The notes beneath the pieces were generated by a model. That model ran no database searches and was not told the origin of the DNA. It saw nothing but the letters and a program-made list of their open reading frames with translations. A program made the position numbers and the translations under genes. DNA of 17,070 bases from JANRIC01 sp033765345 (GTDB lineage: Bacteria > Bacteroidota > Bacteroidia > Cytophagales > Microscillaceae), in the NCBI GenBank assembly GCA_033765345.1, contig JANRIC010000072.1:1-17070 (forward strand), written 5' to 3'. Positions 1-8,384 of the stretch are shown piece by piece (the stretch's first letter is position 1; every line of letters starts with the position of its first letter).

Positions 1-49
1 TCGTTTGAGTAGATTTATCTTCAAGTAAAATCATAAAGAACCACCTTGA

Positions 50-84
50 CTGCCAGGAAGGAAGCATCCATCCTGGCAGTTTTT
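50..84 (+). terminator. Rho-independent terminator, first copy
   Basis: The stem is CTGCCAGGA (50-58) paired with TCCTGGCAG (71-79). An A/A mismatch and an inner GGA/TCC stem follow, leaving an AGCA tetraloop. A run of five T (80-84) comes immediately after the stem. It would end a transcript arriving from the left of the window. Confidence 0.85.
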
Positions 85-89
85 ATGGC

Positions 90-122
90 AACGACGGGGT
101 CGCTTTAAGCGACCCCGTCGTT
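90..122. repeat. GC-rich palindrome between the two terminators
   Basis: The left arm (90-105) and right arm (107-122) are perfect 16-nt inverted complements around a single base, T106. As RNA this would be a roughly 14-bp stem with a short TTTAA loop. It begins with AA and ends in TTT, so it could act as a weak bidirectional terminator. The last part of the right arm (118-122) is also the first part of the second direct-repeat unit, so palindrome and repeat are one composite unit. A role beyond termination, such as a protein-binding or recombination site, cannot be judged from sequence alone. Confidence 0.8.
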
Positions 123-166
123 TGAGTAGATTTATCTTCAAGTAAAATCATAAAGAACCACCTTGA

Positions 167-201
167 CTGCCAGGAAGGAAGCATCCATCCTGGCAGTTTT
201 T
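167..201 (+). terminator. Rho-independent terminator, second copy
   Basis: Exact second copy of the 50-84 terminator: stem arms at 167-175 and 188-196, then TTTTT at 197-201. It lies 45 bp upstream of the predicted sigma factor promoter, so the sigma gene should be transcribed from its own start rather than by read-through. Confidence 0.85.
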
Positions 202-245
202 ATTGCTAAACCCTTGAAAAATTCATCTTTCTTTAACCTCGGTTC

Positions 246-277
246 TTTGATATTCCACACACTTTGTCTTTACTTTG
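246..277 (+). promoter_or_regulatory. Putative Bacteroidota-type promoter for the sigma factor gene
   Basis: TTTG at 246-249 matches the -33 element. TTACTTTG at 270-277 matches the -7 consensus TAnnTTTG at all but one defined position, and the spacer is 20 bp. Transcription would begin near 284, leaving a leader of about 20 nt before the ATG at 305. This also argues against the in-frame TTG at 275 as the start codon, because it would fall inside the -7 element. Confidence 0.55.
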
Positions 278-304
278 AATAAAGCCAAACACAAGCCGTC
301 TGAC

Positions 305-889
305 ATGGATCAAGAAGAAAAAACAAATTTCCAAGCTCAAACCCTTCTAGCCGCACTCAGAAAAGGAGATGAGCAAGCCTTTCAGCAGATTTATCTGCAT
401 TATTGGAAGGAATTATTCGCTTATGCTTTTAATATTTTAAGAAATCAAGCCCTGTGCGAAGACGTAATTCAGGATGTATTTATTGCTGTATGGATCAACC
501 GACAGGATACTCAGATACTCAACCTCAAAGCCTATCTCTATCATGCCGTCAGAAATAAAGCCCTTTCTCAGCTTCGTAAAGTAAAACTTACGGGCTTGCA
601 GCAAGAGGTCATCGAAAAACTTAGCCTGAATGAATCTGCTGACCAAGCACTTCATCTAAAGGATATTGAGCAATCTATCCGGCAAGCGGCTGATAAGCTT
701 GCGCCTCGTTGCCGAGAAATTTTTTTTCTGAGTCGCTTCGACCGACTTTCCAATCAAGAAATTGCACAAAAATTAAGTATCTCCCTTCGTTCGGTTGAAA
801 ACCAACTTTCCATCGCACTTAAGTATTTACGTGAACAGGTGAATGATCCCAGGGTATCCCTGTTCATCATACTCCATTTTATTAAATAG
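305..889 (+). CDS. ECF RNA polymerase sigma factor, FecI-like (Bacteroidota family)
   Basis: A 194-residue sigma-70 family factor of the extracytoplasmic-function type that would direct RNA polymerase to the promoter(s) of this locus. Region 2 spans about residues 14-92, with the typical core around D27-Y42 and the EDVIQDVFIAVW segment (52-63). Region 4 spans about 122-178 with a helix-turn-helix at LSNQEIAQKLSISLRSVENQ (148-167). Length is normal for the family. The C-terminus ends in a hydrophobic tail (VSLFIILHFI), which is common in the Bacteroidota FecI-like group. I start at the ATG at 305: a TTG in frame at 275 would add ten residues but overlaps the predicted promoter. The stop codon is followed at once by a small AT-rich hairpin (890-905) without a T-tract. 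The FecR-like gene follows after 146 bp, the usual partner arrangement. Confidence 0.92.
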   Translation: MDQEEKTNFQAQTLLAALRKGDEQAFQQIYLHYWKELFAYAFNILRNQALCEDVIQDVFIAVWINRQDTQILNLKAYLYHAVRNKALSQLRKVKLTGLQQEVIEKLSLNESADQALHLKDIEQSIRQAADKLAPRCREIFFLSRFDRLSNQEIAQKLSISLRSVENQLSIALKYLREQVNDPRVSLFIILHFIK

Positions 890-1035
890 TAATCTTTGGA
901 GATTACAGGCATTCCAAATCATCGTAAGTCCTAAAGACTCGCCAATATTACCCGTATGTTAAATCTGATTTTCTTTCTGAGTACTTGTGTGAGAATGCTC
1001 CCCCTAAAGAGTCTTATGATTGAACAACAGATACT

Positions 1036-2031
1036 ATGAAACAAGAAGACTTTTTAAAATTAGTGGATAAATACAATGCAGGCAAGTGTACACCTGTTGA
1101 GGAGGCTTTGATCCTTCGTTTTTGTGAGGAGGTTCAGAAAGAAGACCTGAGCAGCCATTGGAATTTGCAGCAGGAAAAGGCACTTAGAGATCAGATGCTG
1201 TATACAATTAATCAAAAAATCAAACAAGCTCAGATCAAATCTAAGCCTGCTATTCAGAGGCGATTGAGCATTTATGGGCAATTAGCCGCTTCTGTTTTGC
1301 TGATAGTAGCTTTGACTTGGATGCTGCTGATTTTTTTCAAAAACAATACTGAGCCAAACAAGCCCTACCTGACACGCAACACTTCCCAAGGAGAAAGAAT
1401 TACGATCGCCTTGAGTGATGGCTCCACGGTACGACTTAATTCGGAGAGTACACTTCGTTATCCAGAAACTTTTGACGGAAACCAAAGGGAAGTACAACTG
1501 GTTGGGGAAGCATATTTTGCCATAAAACACGATACGAATCATCCTTTTGTGGTGCATACCCAACAAACAAGCACGAGGGTTTTGGGTACGCAATTTAATA
1601 TAAAAGCAAAAGATTCTCTGACAAAGGTATCACTCGTGCAAGGATCCGTAGAGGTAAGCCTGCACCCGAAGGCAAATGCCGAATCCGAATCTGTGGTTCT
1701 AAAACCCAAACAAGAATTCGTATGGAACAAAAACAGCAAGCAAGTTGCTGTCAGAGAGTTTGATTTGTACGCCGTGGTTGGTTGGAAGGATAATATTTTT
1801 AATTTTCAAAAGACCGATCTGGGCGGAGTGGCCGATCAACTACAAGCACATTTTGGTACAGAAATCAGATTTGCTGATGAAAACTTAAAGCAATACCGTA
1901 CGCGTGGGGTATTCAAAGGAGCATCAGCGCAGGAGGTATTGAAATCTATATTTTCTATCTCTCCTGAGGATTGTATGGAAGTAGAAGCGCAGGAGGAGGG
2001 ACTATTCATCAAAAAAACTTACTGCCATTAA
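1036..2031 (+). CDS. FecR-family anti-sigma factor with DUF4974 domain
   Basis: Inner-membrane regulator of 331 residues that would hold the upstream sigma factor inactive and receive the signal from the outer-membrane transporter. The cytoplasmic N-terminal part (1-80) includes the start MKQEDFLKLVDKYNAGKCTP, typical of the family. One membrane segment lies at about 83-101. The periplasmic FecR domain is at about 113-207 (ISL-type core GERITIALSDGSTVRLNSES, 119-138, and the conserved RVLGTQFNI at 181-189). The C-terminal DUF4974 region is at about 250-325 (WKDNIFNFQKTDL and FADENLKQYRTRGVF). Length is typical. The 146 bp between it and the sigma gene contain short imperfect inverted repeats but no clear promoter, so co-transcription is likely though not certain. 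The STN domain of the downstream SusC protein is the expected interaction partner in the periplasm. Confidence 0.93.
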   Translation: MKQEDFLKLVDKYNAGKCTPVEEALILRFCEEVQKEDLSSHWNLQQEKALRDQMLYTINQKIKQAQIKSKPAIQRRLSIYGQLAASVLLIVALTWMLLIFFKNNTEPNKPYLTRNTSQGERITIALSDGSTVRLNSESTLRYPETFDGNQREVQLVGEAYFAIKHDTNHPFVVHTQQTSTRVLGTQFNIKAKDSLTKVSLVQGSVEVSLHPKANAESESVVLKPKQEFVWNKNSKQVAVREFDLYAVVGWKDNIFNFQKTDLGGVADQLQAHFGTEIRFADENLKQYRTRGVFKGASAQEVLKSIFSISPEDCMEVEAQEEGLFIKKTYCH

Positions 2032-2185
2032 AACCAATCAATCAGTACACTTAAAAATCTTATACACAAATCATCCAATGGTAAAACCCAAAAACATACA
2101 AAATATGCATAAAAACAGACAAGACTAAATCCTAGAAATTAATTCATATAACATGATGTAAGAAATGTTTAATAAAACAAACCGC

Positions 2186-2216
2186 CCGTCTAAAGCATTT
2201 GGCGATGGATAGACGG
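2186..2216. promoter_or_regulatory. Inverted repeat upstream of susC-like gene, possible control site
   Basis: CCGTCTA (2186-2192) and TAGACGG (2210-2216) form a perfect 7-bp inverted repeat with a 17-nt spacer, ending 58 bp before the susC-like start codon. The surrounding 243-bp gap is otherwise AT-rich and holds no gene. CGTC is a recurrent core of -10 elements for ECF sigma factors in other bacteria, so one arm could be a promoter element for the neighbouring ECF sigma factor, or the pair could be an operator or a leader hairpin. No matching -35 element is evident. The structure is visible; the function is a guess. Confidence 0.3.
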
Positions 2217-2274
2217 AACGGCTGCTTAGTGTCAAACAAAATCAATTTTAACTTTATTCGATCAATACAAATTT

Positions 2275-5200
2275 ATGAAAAAATCACTGTTGAAAAAAAT
2301 TTTACTTATGAGTTCCTATATTTTATGGACCATCAGGATAGCGACCATCCCTTTGTTGATCGCCACGGGTACAGCCCTGGCGGACGGTCAAAACCTCAGA
2401 AACGTAAAAGTGAGCCTCAAGGCAAATCATATCCCCCTGGATGAAGCTTTGGATATCCTTGAGCAAAAGACGAATTTTCGTTTTTATTATTACGGCAATA
2501 TACCAGTAGATAAAAAGATCTGCGTACACGCCAAGAGTCTAAGCTTGCGGGATGTCTTGAAGCAGATTTGCGGGCAAGCACACGTAGACTTTCAGCGCGT
2601 AGATAACGTGATATATGTACGCAAAAGCAAAGAAATCCAAAATACTATCCTTACGACAAGTCAGGAGGAATCAGTCACTCAAAATGATCGCGAAATCACC
2701 GGAAAGGTGAGCGATGCGAAGACAGGGGAGCCTCTCGCAGGAGCTACAATCCAGGTAAAAGGAACAACCAAAGGCACTGTCACAGACGCAGACGGTACGT
2801 TTACACTTTCTGTGCCGGAAAATGCCGAAGTATTGATAGTAAGCTTTTTGGGCTATCTGAAAACAGAAATTCCTTTGGGCAGCCAGACTAGTTTTGAGGT
2901 TTACTTGGAGCAGAACTCCGCAACACTTGATGATATAGTGGTGGTGGGGTATGGGACGCAGAAAAAAACAGATATTACTTCATCTATTGTAAGTATAAGT
3001 TCAGAGGATTTAGGAAATCAGTCGGTAGTAAGTATAGATCAAGCACTAGTTGGAAAAGTTGCTGGAGTACAGGTAATTCAAAATAGCGGATCTCCAAGTG
3101 GGGGCATTCAAATTAGAGTACGTGGGATTGGTTCAATCAGTGCAGGAAATGATCCTTTATATGTTGTAGATGGCGTTCCGATCTCAAGGCAATCTAGTTT
3201 TGCTACCGGGGCCAATATCGATCCCTCTGCTGTGGGTTCTACGTCTCGTTATGAGCAGCCCTTTAATCCATTAAATACCATAAATGTCAATGATATAGAA
3301 TCTATTGAGATACTTAAAGATGCAGCGGCGGCGGCAATCTATGGATCCAGGGGTGCTAAGGGAGTTGTACTTATAACCACCAAAAAGGGACAGTTGGGGA
3401 AAGCAAAGATTACTATTGACTCATACTACGGGGTACAAAAATTATTAGATAAAGTAGATGTATTGGATGCCTATCAGTATGCCGAATTATCTCAAGAAGC
3501 CAGGAATACAACCTATTTGGAGCGTATAAATGGTGCCGATATTAATGATACAAATGAAGAAAGGTTGGCAAAAGGGGCTACCAACAGTATGCTTATAGCT
3601 GATATTTTTCGACCTTATCTTAATGGCCAACCTGGTTTGACCAATACAGATTGGCAAGATGAAATCTTTCGGACTGCTGCGATCCAGAGTCATACCCTAT
3701 CAGCCGCTGGGGGTACTGATAGAGTCAATTACTTTATTTCAGCGAATTACTTTAAACAAGAAGGGATTCTTATTGGAACCGAATTGGCAAGATACAGTGG
3801 CCGGTTCAACATAGAAGTAAAGGCTTCTGACAAATTAAAGTTTGGCGTAAACCTCAATCCGTCAGTAGCCAACCATCAACTTACCAATGCTGAAGGACCG
3901 TGGTTTGACCAGGGGGTCATTGGGTCAGCCTTATTTATGGCACCAGTAAATAAAGTAAGAGAAGAAGACGGATCATTCGCCCAACCTGATTTGTCATCAT
4001 TGAATGGAAACGATGTAAATGACCATTTCAATCCAGTAGCCTATGCTACACTAAATAGGGACGAATTGGGACATAGAAGGATTTTAGGGAATCTTTTTGC
4101 TGAATATGAAATCATCAAAAACTTAAAATATCGTCTTTCATTCGGTACAGATATTAACGATTTTCGCCGAGATTATTTCCGAAGTTCAGAAATTCCCTTT
4201 CTCATTAGTTCCGATCCTAAAGCTACTTCAAGTACAGAAACGACGATAAACTGGCTAGTCGAGCATACAATTTCCTATGATTTTGAAGGCAATGGCCACA
4301 ATTTAAACATTCTTGGCGGATTTACTGCTCAAAAAGAAAAAATTGAATCCAATCGCCTGCTGGCAAGCAATTTTCCTAATGATTTAGTGACTTCGCTTAA
4401 TGCAGGTACTGTAACTGGAGGTAGCTCTAGGCTAGATGATTGGTCGTTGTTGTCATTGATTGGTAGAGTACAGTATAATTACAAAGGTAAATATTTTGCG
4501 GCTGCTTCTTTGAGATCAGACGGATCTTCCCGATTTGGTTCTGGTAATCGTTGGGGCGTATTTCCATCCTTTTCTGTTGGGTGGCGAGTGTCTGATGAAT
4601 CTTTTCTTGCGGACAATAAAATACTTAGCGATCTGAAAGTCAGAGGAAGTTATGGGGTTACCGGAAATTTTGATATACCCAACTATGGATCAATCGGCTT
4701 AATTTCAAGTGCTAATTATGTGACCGGAGAGGGTACAGGTAGCATTGTAAATGGACTCGCCCCAATCACTCCTTCAAACGAAAGCTTGACTTGGGAAAGA
4801 ACGGAAACATTCGATGTAGGTCTGGATATAGGTCTCTTTGAAGATAAGATGTATCTACAGGCAGACTACTTCGTAAGCAACACCTCTGATTTATTGCTTA
4901 ACGTACCATTACCACAAGCCTCAGGATTCTCCAGCGCGCTGCAAAACATCGGTAAAGTGCAGAATAAAGGTTTTGAGTTGGTAGTAGGCGTTCAAAACAA
5001 ATTTGGGGGGTTGGAATGGGATTTAAATGCCAACTTCTCCACCATTGAAAATGAAGTAAAAGCACTTGGCGTAGAAAATGAACCCATTATAGTCAACGGA
5101 AACCCAAGTAGCATATCCTGGATAACTAAAGTTGGTGGAGAGATAGGTGCTTATTATCTCCCTATTGCTGATGGTGTTTTCTTAAATCAAGAGCAGATAA

Positions 5201-5823
5201 ATACCCAACCGCACCGATCCGACGCACGTCCTGGTGATCTGCAATACATAGATGTAAATGGCGATGGAGAAATCAATTTTGCGAATGATCGAGCCGTTGT
5301 GGGTAGCGTTATTCCTGATTACAGCTTTGGTATTTCTACATCCTTGAAATATAAGGGGGTAGACTTAACAATTTCTTTTCAAGGAGTGCAGGGCTTTGAA
5401 GTATTAAATACACTTCGTAGGTACGTTGGGGTGAATGAGAGTTTTGGTAATGCTTTAACGGATGTTTATGTAAACCGATGGCAGTCTGAAAGTAATCCTG
5501 GCAATGGACAAACGCCCAGAGCCAATAGAATACAATCAGGCGGACAATCTCAAATTTCCACATGGCACGTAGAAGATGGTTCTTATATTAGACTAAGAAA
5601 CATTACTTTGGGCTATACACTACCTAAATCGTGGATGCAAGCAGTGCGTTTGGAGAATGCAAGATTTTACCTAAGTATTCAGAATCCCTTCCAATGGACT
5701 GATTATTCCCTTTATAATCCCGAAGTAAATAACCGACCCAACCAGGCCTTGGCACCCGGAGAAGATTACGGGAGTTACCCATTGGCGACTATTTATACAT
5801 TTGGAACATCTATCACATTTTAA
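2275..5823 (+). CDS. SusC/RagA-family TonB-dependent outer-membrane transporter with STN domain
   Basis: Outer-membrane TonB-dependent importer of 1182 residues that forms the barrel of a SusCD complex and moves substrate into the periplasm. Order of parts: signal peptide about 1-36; STN domain about 45-118, the periplasmic signalling domain that contacts FecR-type proteins; carboxypeptidase-regulatory-like beta-sandwich about 139-213 (ITGKVSDAKTGEPLAGATIQ); the SusC-specific motif VVVGYGTQKK at 222-231; plug with IRVRGIGSISAGNDPLYVVD and AAAAAIYGSRGAKGVVLITT; then the long barrel, containing DVNGDGEINF and ending in the usual terminal phenylalanine. The full length is intact. The gene is 11 bp upstream of the SusD-like gene, so the two are almost certainly one transcript. 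The STN domain together with the sigma/anti-sigma genes just upstream predicts substrate-responsive control. The substrate cannot be read from the sequence. Confidence 0.96.
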   Translation: MKKSLLKKILLMSSYILWTIRIATIPLLIATGTALADGQNLRNVKVSLKANHIPLDEALDILEQKTNFRFYYYGNIPVDKKICVHAKSLSLRDVLKQICGQAHVDFQRVDNVIYVRKSKEIQNTILTTSQEESVTQNDREITGKVSDAKTGEPLAGATIQVKGTTKGTVTDADGTFTLSVPENAEVLIVSFLGYLKTEIPLGSQTSFEVYLEQNSATLDDIVVVGYGTQKKTDITSSIVSISSEDLGNQSVVSIDQALVGKVAGVQVIQNSGSPSGGIQIRVRGIGSISAGNDPLYVVDGVPISRQSSFATGANIDPSAVGSTSRYEQPFNPLNTINVNDIESIEILKDAAAAAIYGSRGAKGVVLITTKKGQLGKAKITIDSYYGVQKLLDKVDVLDAYQYAELSQEARNTTYLERINGADINDTNEERLAKGATNSMLIADIFRPYLNGQPGLTNTDWQDEIFRTAAIQSHTLSAAGGTDRVNYFISANYFKQEGILIGTELARYSGRFNIEVKASDKLKFGVNLNPSVANHQLTNAEGPWFDQGVIGSALFMAPVNKVREEDGSFAQPDLSSLNGNDVNDHFNPVAYATLNRDELGHRRILGNLFAEYEIIKNLKYRLSFGTDINDFRRDYFRSSEIPFLISSDPKATSSTETTINWLVEHTISYDFEGNGHNLNILGGFTAQKEKIESNRLLASNFPNDLVTSLNAGTVTGGSSRLDDWSLLSLIGRVQYNYKGKYFAAASLRSDGSSRFGSGNRWGVFPSFSVGWRVSDESFLADNKILSDLKVRGSYGVTGNFDIPNYGSIGLISSANYVTGEGTGSIVNGLAPITPSNESLTWERTETFDVGLDIGLFEDKMYLQADYFVSNTSDLLLNVPLPQASGFSSALQNIGKVQNKGFELVVGVQNKFGGLEWDLNANFSTIENEVKALGVENEPIIVNGNPSSISWITKVGGEIGAYYLPIADGVFLNQEQINTQPHRSDARPGDLQYIDVNGDGEINFANDRAVVGSVIPDYSFGISTSLKYKGVDLTISFQGVQGFEVLNTLRRYVGVNESFGNALTDVYVNRWQSESNPGNGQTPRANRIQSGGQSQISTWHVEDGSYIRLRNITLGYTLPKSWMQAVRLENARFYLSIQNPFQWTDYSLYNPEVNNRPNQALAPGEDYGSYPLATIYTFGTSITF

Positions 5824-5834
5824 AACACAATATC

Positions 5835-7238
5835 ATGAAATTAATTAAACTTAATCATATAATTGCCTTCGTACTTATCTGGGTGATTTGTGGATGTAGT
5901 GACTTTTTAGACCTATCACCTCAATCAGAGGCAAATGTGGAAAATTTCTATCGAGACGCAGAAGATTTTGAAAATGCTGTTTTGGCTGCTTATAGTGCTC
6001 TACAGAGCGGCTCACAATATGGTAGTTCCGGCACTGACGAATTTGGAGGTAATTTTTACGCAATTATGGAAGTCAGAGGGGATGATACTTCGGACGGTTC
6101 GCTTGGGGCTGGGAATGGAATTGCAACTGCTGAACTGGATCTGTTTATTGAAAGTGCGGGAAATATAATTCTGGCTCAAACTTGGGGAAGCTTGTATCAA
6201 GGCATCAACCGATGTAATATTGTTTTAAATCGGATTGACGGAGTTTCAATGGATCAAGATATTCGCAATCAATTAAAAGGTGAAGTAAGCTTCATAAGAG
6301 CACTTTCATACTTCAATTTAGTGCGAATTTGGGGGGATGTTCCCTTAGTATTAACTGAGGTGTCGGTTGAAGATGCTAGGAATACAATCAGGAATCCGGT
6401 TGGCGAAGTATATGAGGCTATTATTGCGGACTTGACTTTTGCCCAGTCTACCCTTCCTAATTTTTATGGCACATCCAAACTGGGTCGTGCTACTAGCCAG
6501 GCAGCCAGTGCTTTATTGGGAAAAGTATATCTGACTCTAAAACGATATAATGAAGCATCTACCGTTTTAAAAGCCGTGATAAACTCAGGAGTTCACTCTT
6601 TGTTAGATGATATAACTGACGTGTTTGCTCCCACTAACAAAGGTAATAACGAAATCATTTTTAGCGTCCGATTCCTCAAAGGTGGATCTGGGGAAGGCAA
6701 CTCTGGTTTTGGTACACCGAATGTGCAAAATTTGGTACCCTTTTATGACCCGAATGATCTCCGATTAGCCCTGCTGGATACGATAGAAGACCCAAATTCT
6801 GTCTCAAAACGTTTTCTCAGAAAGTTTTTTGATCCGGCATCCTCCGCAGGTGACCGAGCTCCCGATTTTCCAGTACTGAGATATGCCGATGTACTGCTGA
6901 TGGCAGCTGAAGCATTAAATGAAGAATCATACACTCCTGATGGTGAGGCTTTTAATTATATAAATCAAGTGAGAACCAGAGCCGGAGTTAATACGTATAC
7001 TTCTGCCGATCTTGCTGACCAGGCTAGTTTTCGAGAAGCAGTCCTGTCAGAAAGAAAAATAGAATTTCCACTTGAACTTCAAAGATGGTTTGATCTGATT
7101 CGCACAGAAAGAGCAATTGACGCTATTGGAAGCATTGGCATTACCATCAATAGCAATCGCCTACTTTTCCCAATACCTCAGCGAGAAATTGATGTGTACA
7201 ATAATCCGATAGGTTTTCCACAAAATCCAGGGTATTAA
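5835..7238 (+). CDS. SusD/RagB-family substrate-binding surface lipoprotein
   Basis: Surface lipoprotein of 467 residues that serves as the substrate-binding lid of the SusC channel. The N-terminus is a lipoprotein signal with lipobox I18-C-G-C21, so C21 is the predicted lipidated residue, followed by SDFLDLSPQSE as in many SusD proteins. Family hallmarks are the TPR-type helix ALSYFNLVRIWGDVPLVLTE (156-175) and, nearer the C-terminus, LRYADVLLMAAEALNE, then the end region with PIPQREID. Length is at the short end of the usual range, but both the N-terminal and C-terminal SusD regions are present. It starts 11 bp after the SusC stop codon. A hairpin overlaps the end of the gene (7239-7274), and the GDPD genes follow, which is the best hint at the substrate class. 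Confidence 0.95.
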   Translation: MKLIKLNHIIAFVLIWVICGCSDFLDLSPQSEANVENFYRDAEDFENAVLAAYSALQSGSQYGSSGTDEFGGNFYAIMEVRGDDTSDGSLGAGNGIATAELDLFIESAGNIILAQTWGSLYQGINRCNIVLNRIDGVSMDQDIRNQLKGEVSFIRALSYFNLVRIWGDVPLVLTEVSVEDARNTIRNPVGEVYEAIIADLTFAQSTLPNFYGTSKLGRATSQAASALLGKVYLTLKRYNEASTVLKAVINSGVHSLLDDITDVFAPTNKGNNEIIFSVRFLKGGSGEGNSGFGTPNVQNLVPFYDPNDLRLALLDTIEDPNSVSKRFLRKFFDPASSAGDRAPDFPVLRYADVLLMAAEALNEESYTPDGEAFNYINQVRTRAGVNTYTSADLADQASFREAVLSERKIEFPLELQRWFDLIRTERAIDAIGSIGITINSNRLLFPIPQREIDVYNNPIGFPQNPGY

Positions 7239-7274
7239 GGGCTGAATAGTATTTTGAAAATAAATAATCAGCCC
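7239..7274 (+). terminator. Hairpin directly after the susD-like stop codon
   Basis: GGGCTGA (7239-7245) pairs with TCAGCCC (7268-7274). The 22-nt interior contains a second inverted pair, TATTTT (7250-7255) and AAAATA (7257-7262), so the whole forms one long imperfect hairpin starting at the first base after the TAA. There is no T-tract on the 3' side. It could be a weak or partial terminator, or a 3'-end stabilising structure that raises SusCD transcript levels over the downstream genes. Confidence 0.45.
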
Positions 7275-7393
7275 TGGCTTAACGAAAAGCTATGGCTGAT
7301 CTCAAACAGATAATTTACTGCGTCTTGATTTCAAACTTTGAAATATCTCCAAAAAACATCGGGATACCTATTTTAAAATCTAATCTCTTGTAA

Positions 7394-8302
7394 ATGATGT
7401 GCCACACACCTGTTAAATACCGAAAGTATTTAGGAAAAACCTTGTTGATGATTTTGATTTTGCTCTGGCTTAGTGCTTTTATTGCTTTTCAACAATGCCC
7501 CTTATTCAGAAAACGTTCGTCTGTTATGGTCATTGCACACCGCGGCGACTGGCAGAATGCACCGGAAAATTCTCTCCTTGCCATTAAAAATTGCATAAAG
7601 ATGGGTGTAGATATGGTAGAGTTTGACTTGGCTATGAGCAAAGACAGCGTACTTGTTTTGATGCACGATCATACCCTTGAGCGAACCACCAATGGTACTG
7701 GTGAGATTAAGCACCGGACCTATGACTCTCTCAGGGCTTTGTCGCTCAAAGACAAAAACGGTCATTTGACTGATCAGAAAATACCTTCATTTCAAGAAGC
7801 TATGGAAGTATGCCGGGATAAAATTCTGGTCTTTGTAGACAAAGGACTTGATTATGTACCCCAGGCTTATGAAATACTCAAAAAAACCAAAACCCTGAAA
7901 CAAGCCTTTTTTATGGGAGGATTGGATCAATCCGGGTTAAAGGCTAAAATCGGCATATTCAAAAATAAAATACTATATATGCCTCTTGTGCTGAATAATA
8001 AAAGCACGAATGATCTGCTGAAATCATTCGAGAATGACCATCGTGCCAAAATCTATCTGTTTTCATTTACCAAGGATGATGAAGAGTATTTTAAATACGC
8101 CGCTGCTTTGAAATCTCGCGGTCTTATCGCAATGGCCACCACCCAAGTAGACTATTATTGTGGAGGGCACACGGATAGCGTCTCACTACAAAACCCACAC
8201 CTGGGATGGGGATTTTTGCTGCAAAAAGGCTTTAATGCCATTTGTACGGATCATCCCCAAGAACTTTTAGACTATTTACGCCGGGAAGGATTGCACCCCT
8301 GA
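7394..8302 (+). CDS. Glycerophosphodiester phosphodiesterase (GDPD family), membrane-anchored or exported
   Basis: Predicted enzyme of 302 residues that hydrolyses glycerophosphodiesters to glycerol 3-phosphate and an alcohol. A hydrophobic N-terminal segment (about 15-32) is an uncleaved anchor or signal peptide; there is no good lipobox. The GDPD TIM barrel shows AHRGDWQNAPENS (48-60) with catalytic H49 and R50 plus E58, metal ligands E76 and D78 in VEFDLAM, general acid/base H91 in LMHDHTLERTTNGTG, and D149-K150 in LVFVDKG at the position of the third acidic ligand and active-site lysine. A conserved end motif reads FNAICTDHPQELLDYL. All core residues are present, so it should be active. 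Two adjacent ATG codons make the start uncertain by one residue. The gene begins 155 bp after the SusD-like gene. A small hairpin (arms 8297-8302 and 8318-8323) overlaps its stop codon. Confidence 0.9.
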   Translation: MMCHTPVKYRKYLGKTLLMILILLWLSAFIAFQQCPLFRKRSSVMVIAHRGDWQNAPENSLLAIKNCIKMGVDMVEFDLAMSKDSVLVLMHDHTLERTTNGTGEIKHRTYDSLRALSLKDKNGHLTDQKIPSFQEAMEVCRDKILVFVDKGLDYVPQAYEILKKTKTLKQAFFMGGLDQSGLKAKIGIFKNKILYMPLVLNNKSTNDLLKSFENDHRAKIYLFSFTKDDEEYFKYAAALKSRGLIAMATTQVDYYCGGHTDSVSLQNPHLGWGFLLQKGFNAICTDHPQELLDYLRREGLHP

Positions 8303-8384
8303 AAGCCTGGGATGATCTCAGGGTATAACTATGCCTTATTTTAGGTGTATAAAGATTTTTATAATTTACTTAATTTTAATTGTT

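Larger units (their letters stand above)
1..203. repeat. Tandem direct repeat, 117-bp period, carrying terminators
   Basis: Bases 1-86 and 118-203 are identical over 86 bp by eye, so the period is 117 bp. The first difference comes just after the T-tract of the terminator (base 87 is G, base 204 is T). The unit begins with the last bases of the right arm of the 90-122 palindrome. The window therefore probably starts inside a longer array, and the left boundary cannot be seen. Each copy holds a rho-independent terminator. There is no open reading frame in the repeat. It lies upstream of the sigma factor promoter and would insulate the locus from whatever is transcribed to the left. It could be a local tandem duplication of a gene-end terminator or part of a dispersed intergenic repeat family. 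Confidence 0.9.

Noticed and set aside
1..203. CRISPR array
   Set aside because: Only two units are seen, the repeated part is 86 bp with a 31-bp gap, and the repeat contains a terminator rather than a CRISPR-type repeat.
275..304. TTG start at 275 extending the sigma factor by ten residues
   Set aside because: The TTG lies inside the predicted -7 promoter element, and the extension does not add to conserved region 2. The ATG at 305 fits better.
934..1015. AAGACTC (934-940) and GAGTCTT (1009-1015) as an operator before the fecR-like gene
   Set aside because: A 7-bp match over a 68-nt spacer is expected by chance in a gap of this size, and no promoter element accompanies it.
2199..2444. 81-codon frame overlapping the start of the susC-like gene
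   Set aside because: It overlaps the signal peptide and STN coding region in another frame, and its product is low-complexity and unlike any family.
2275..3660. Possible base-composition step inside the susC-like gene near 2940
   Set aside because: Hand counts gave about 46% GC before and about 40% after, but single lines range from 30% to 60%, so the difference is within local noise.
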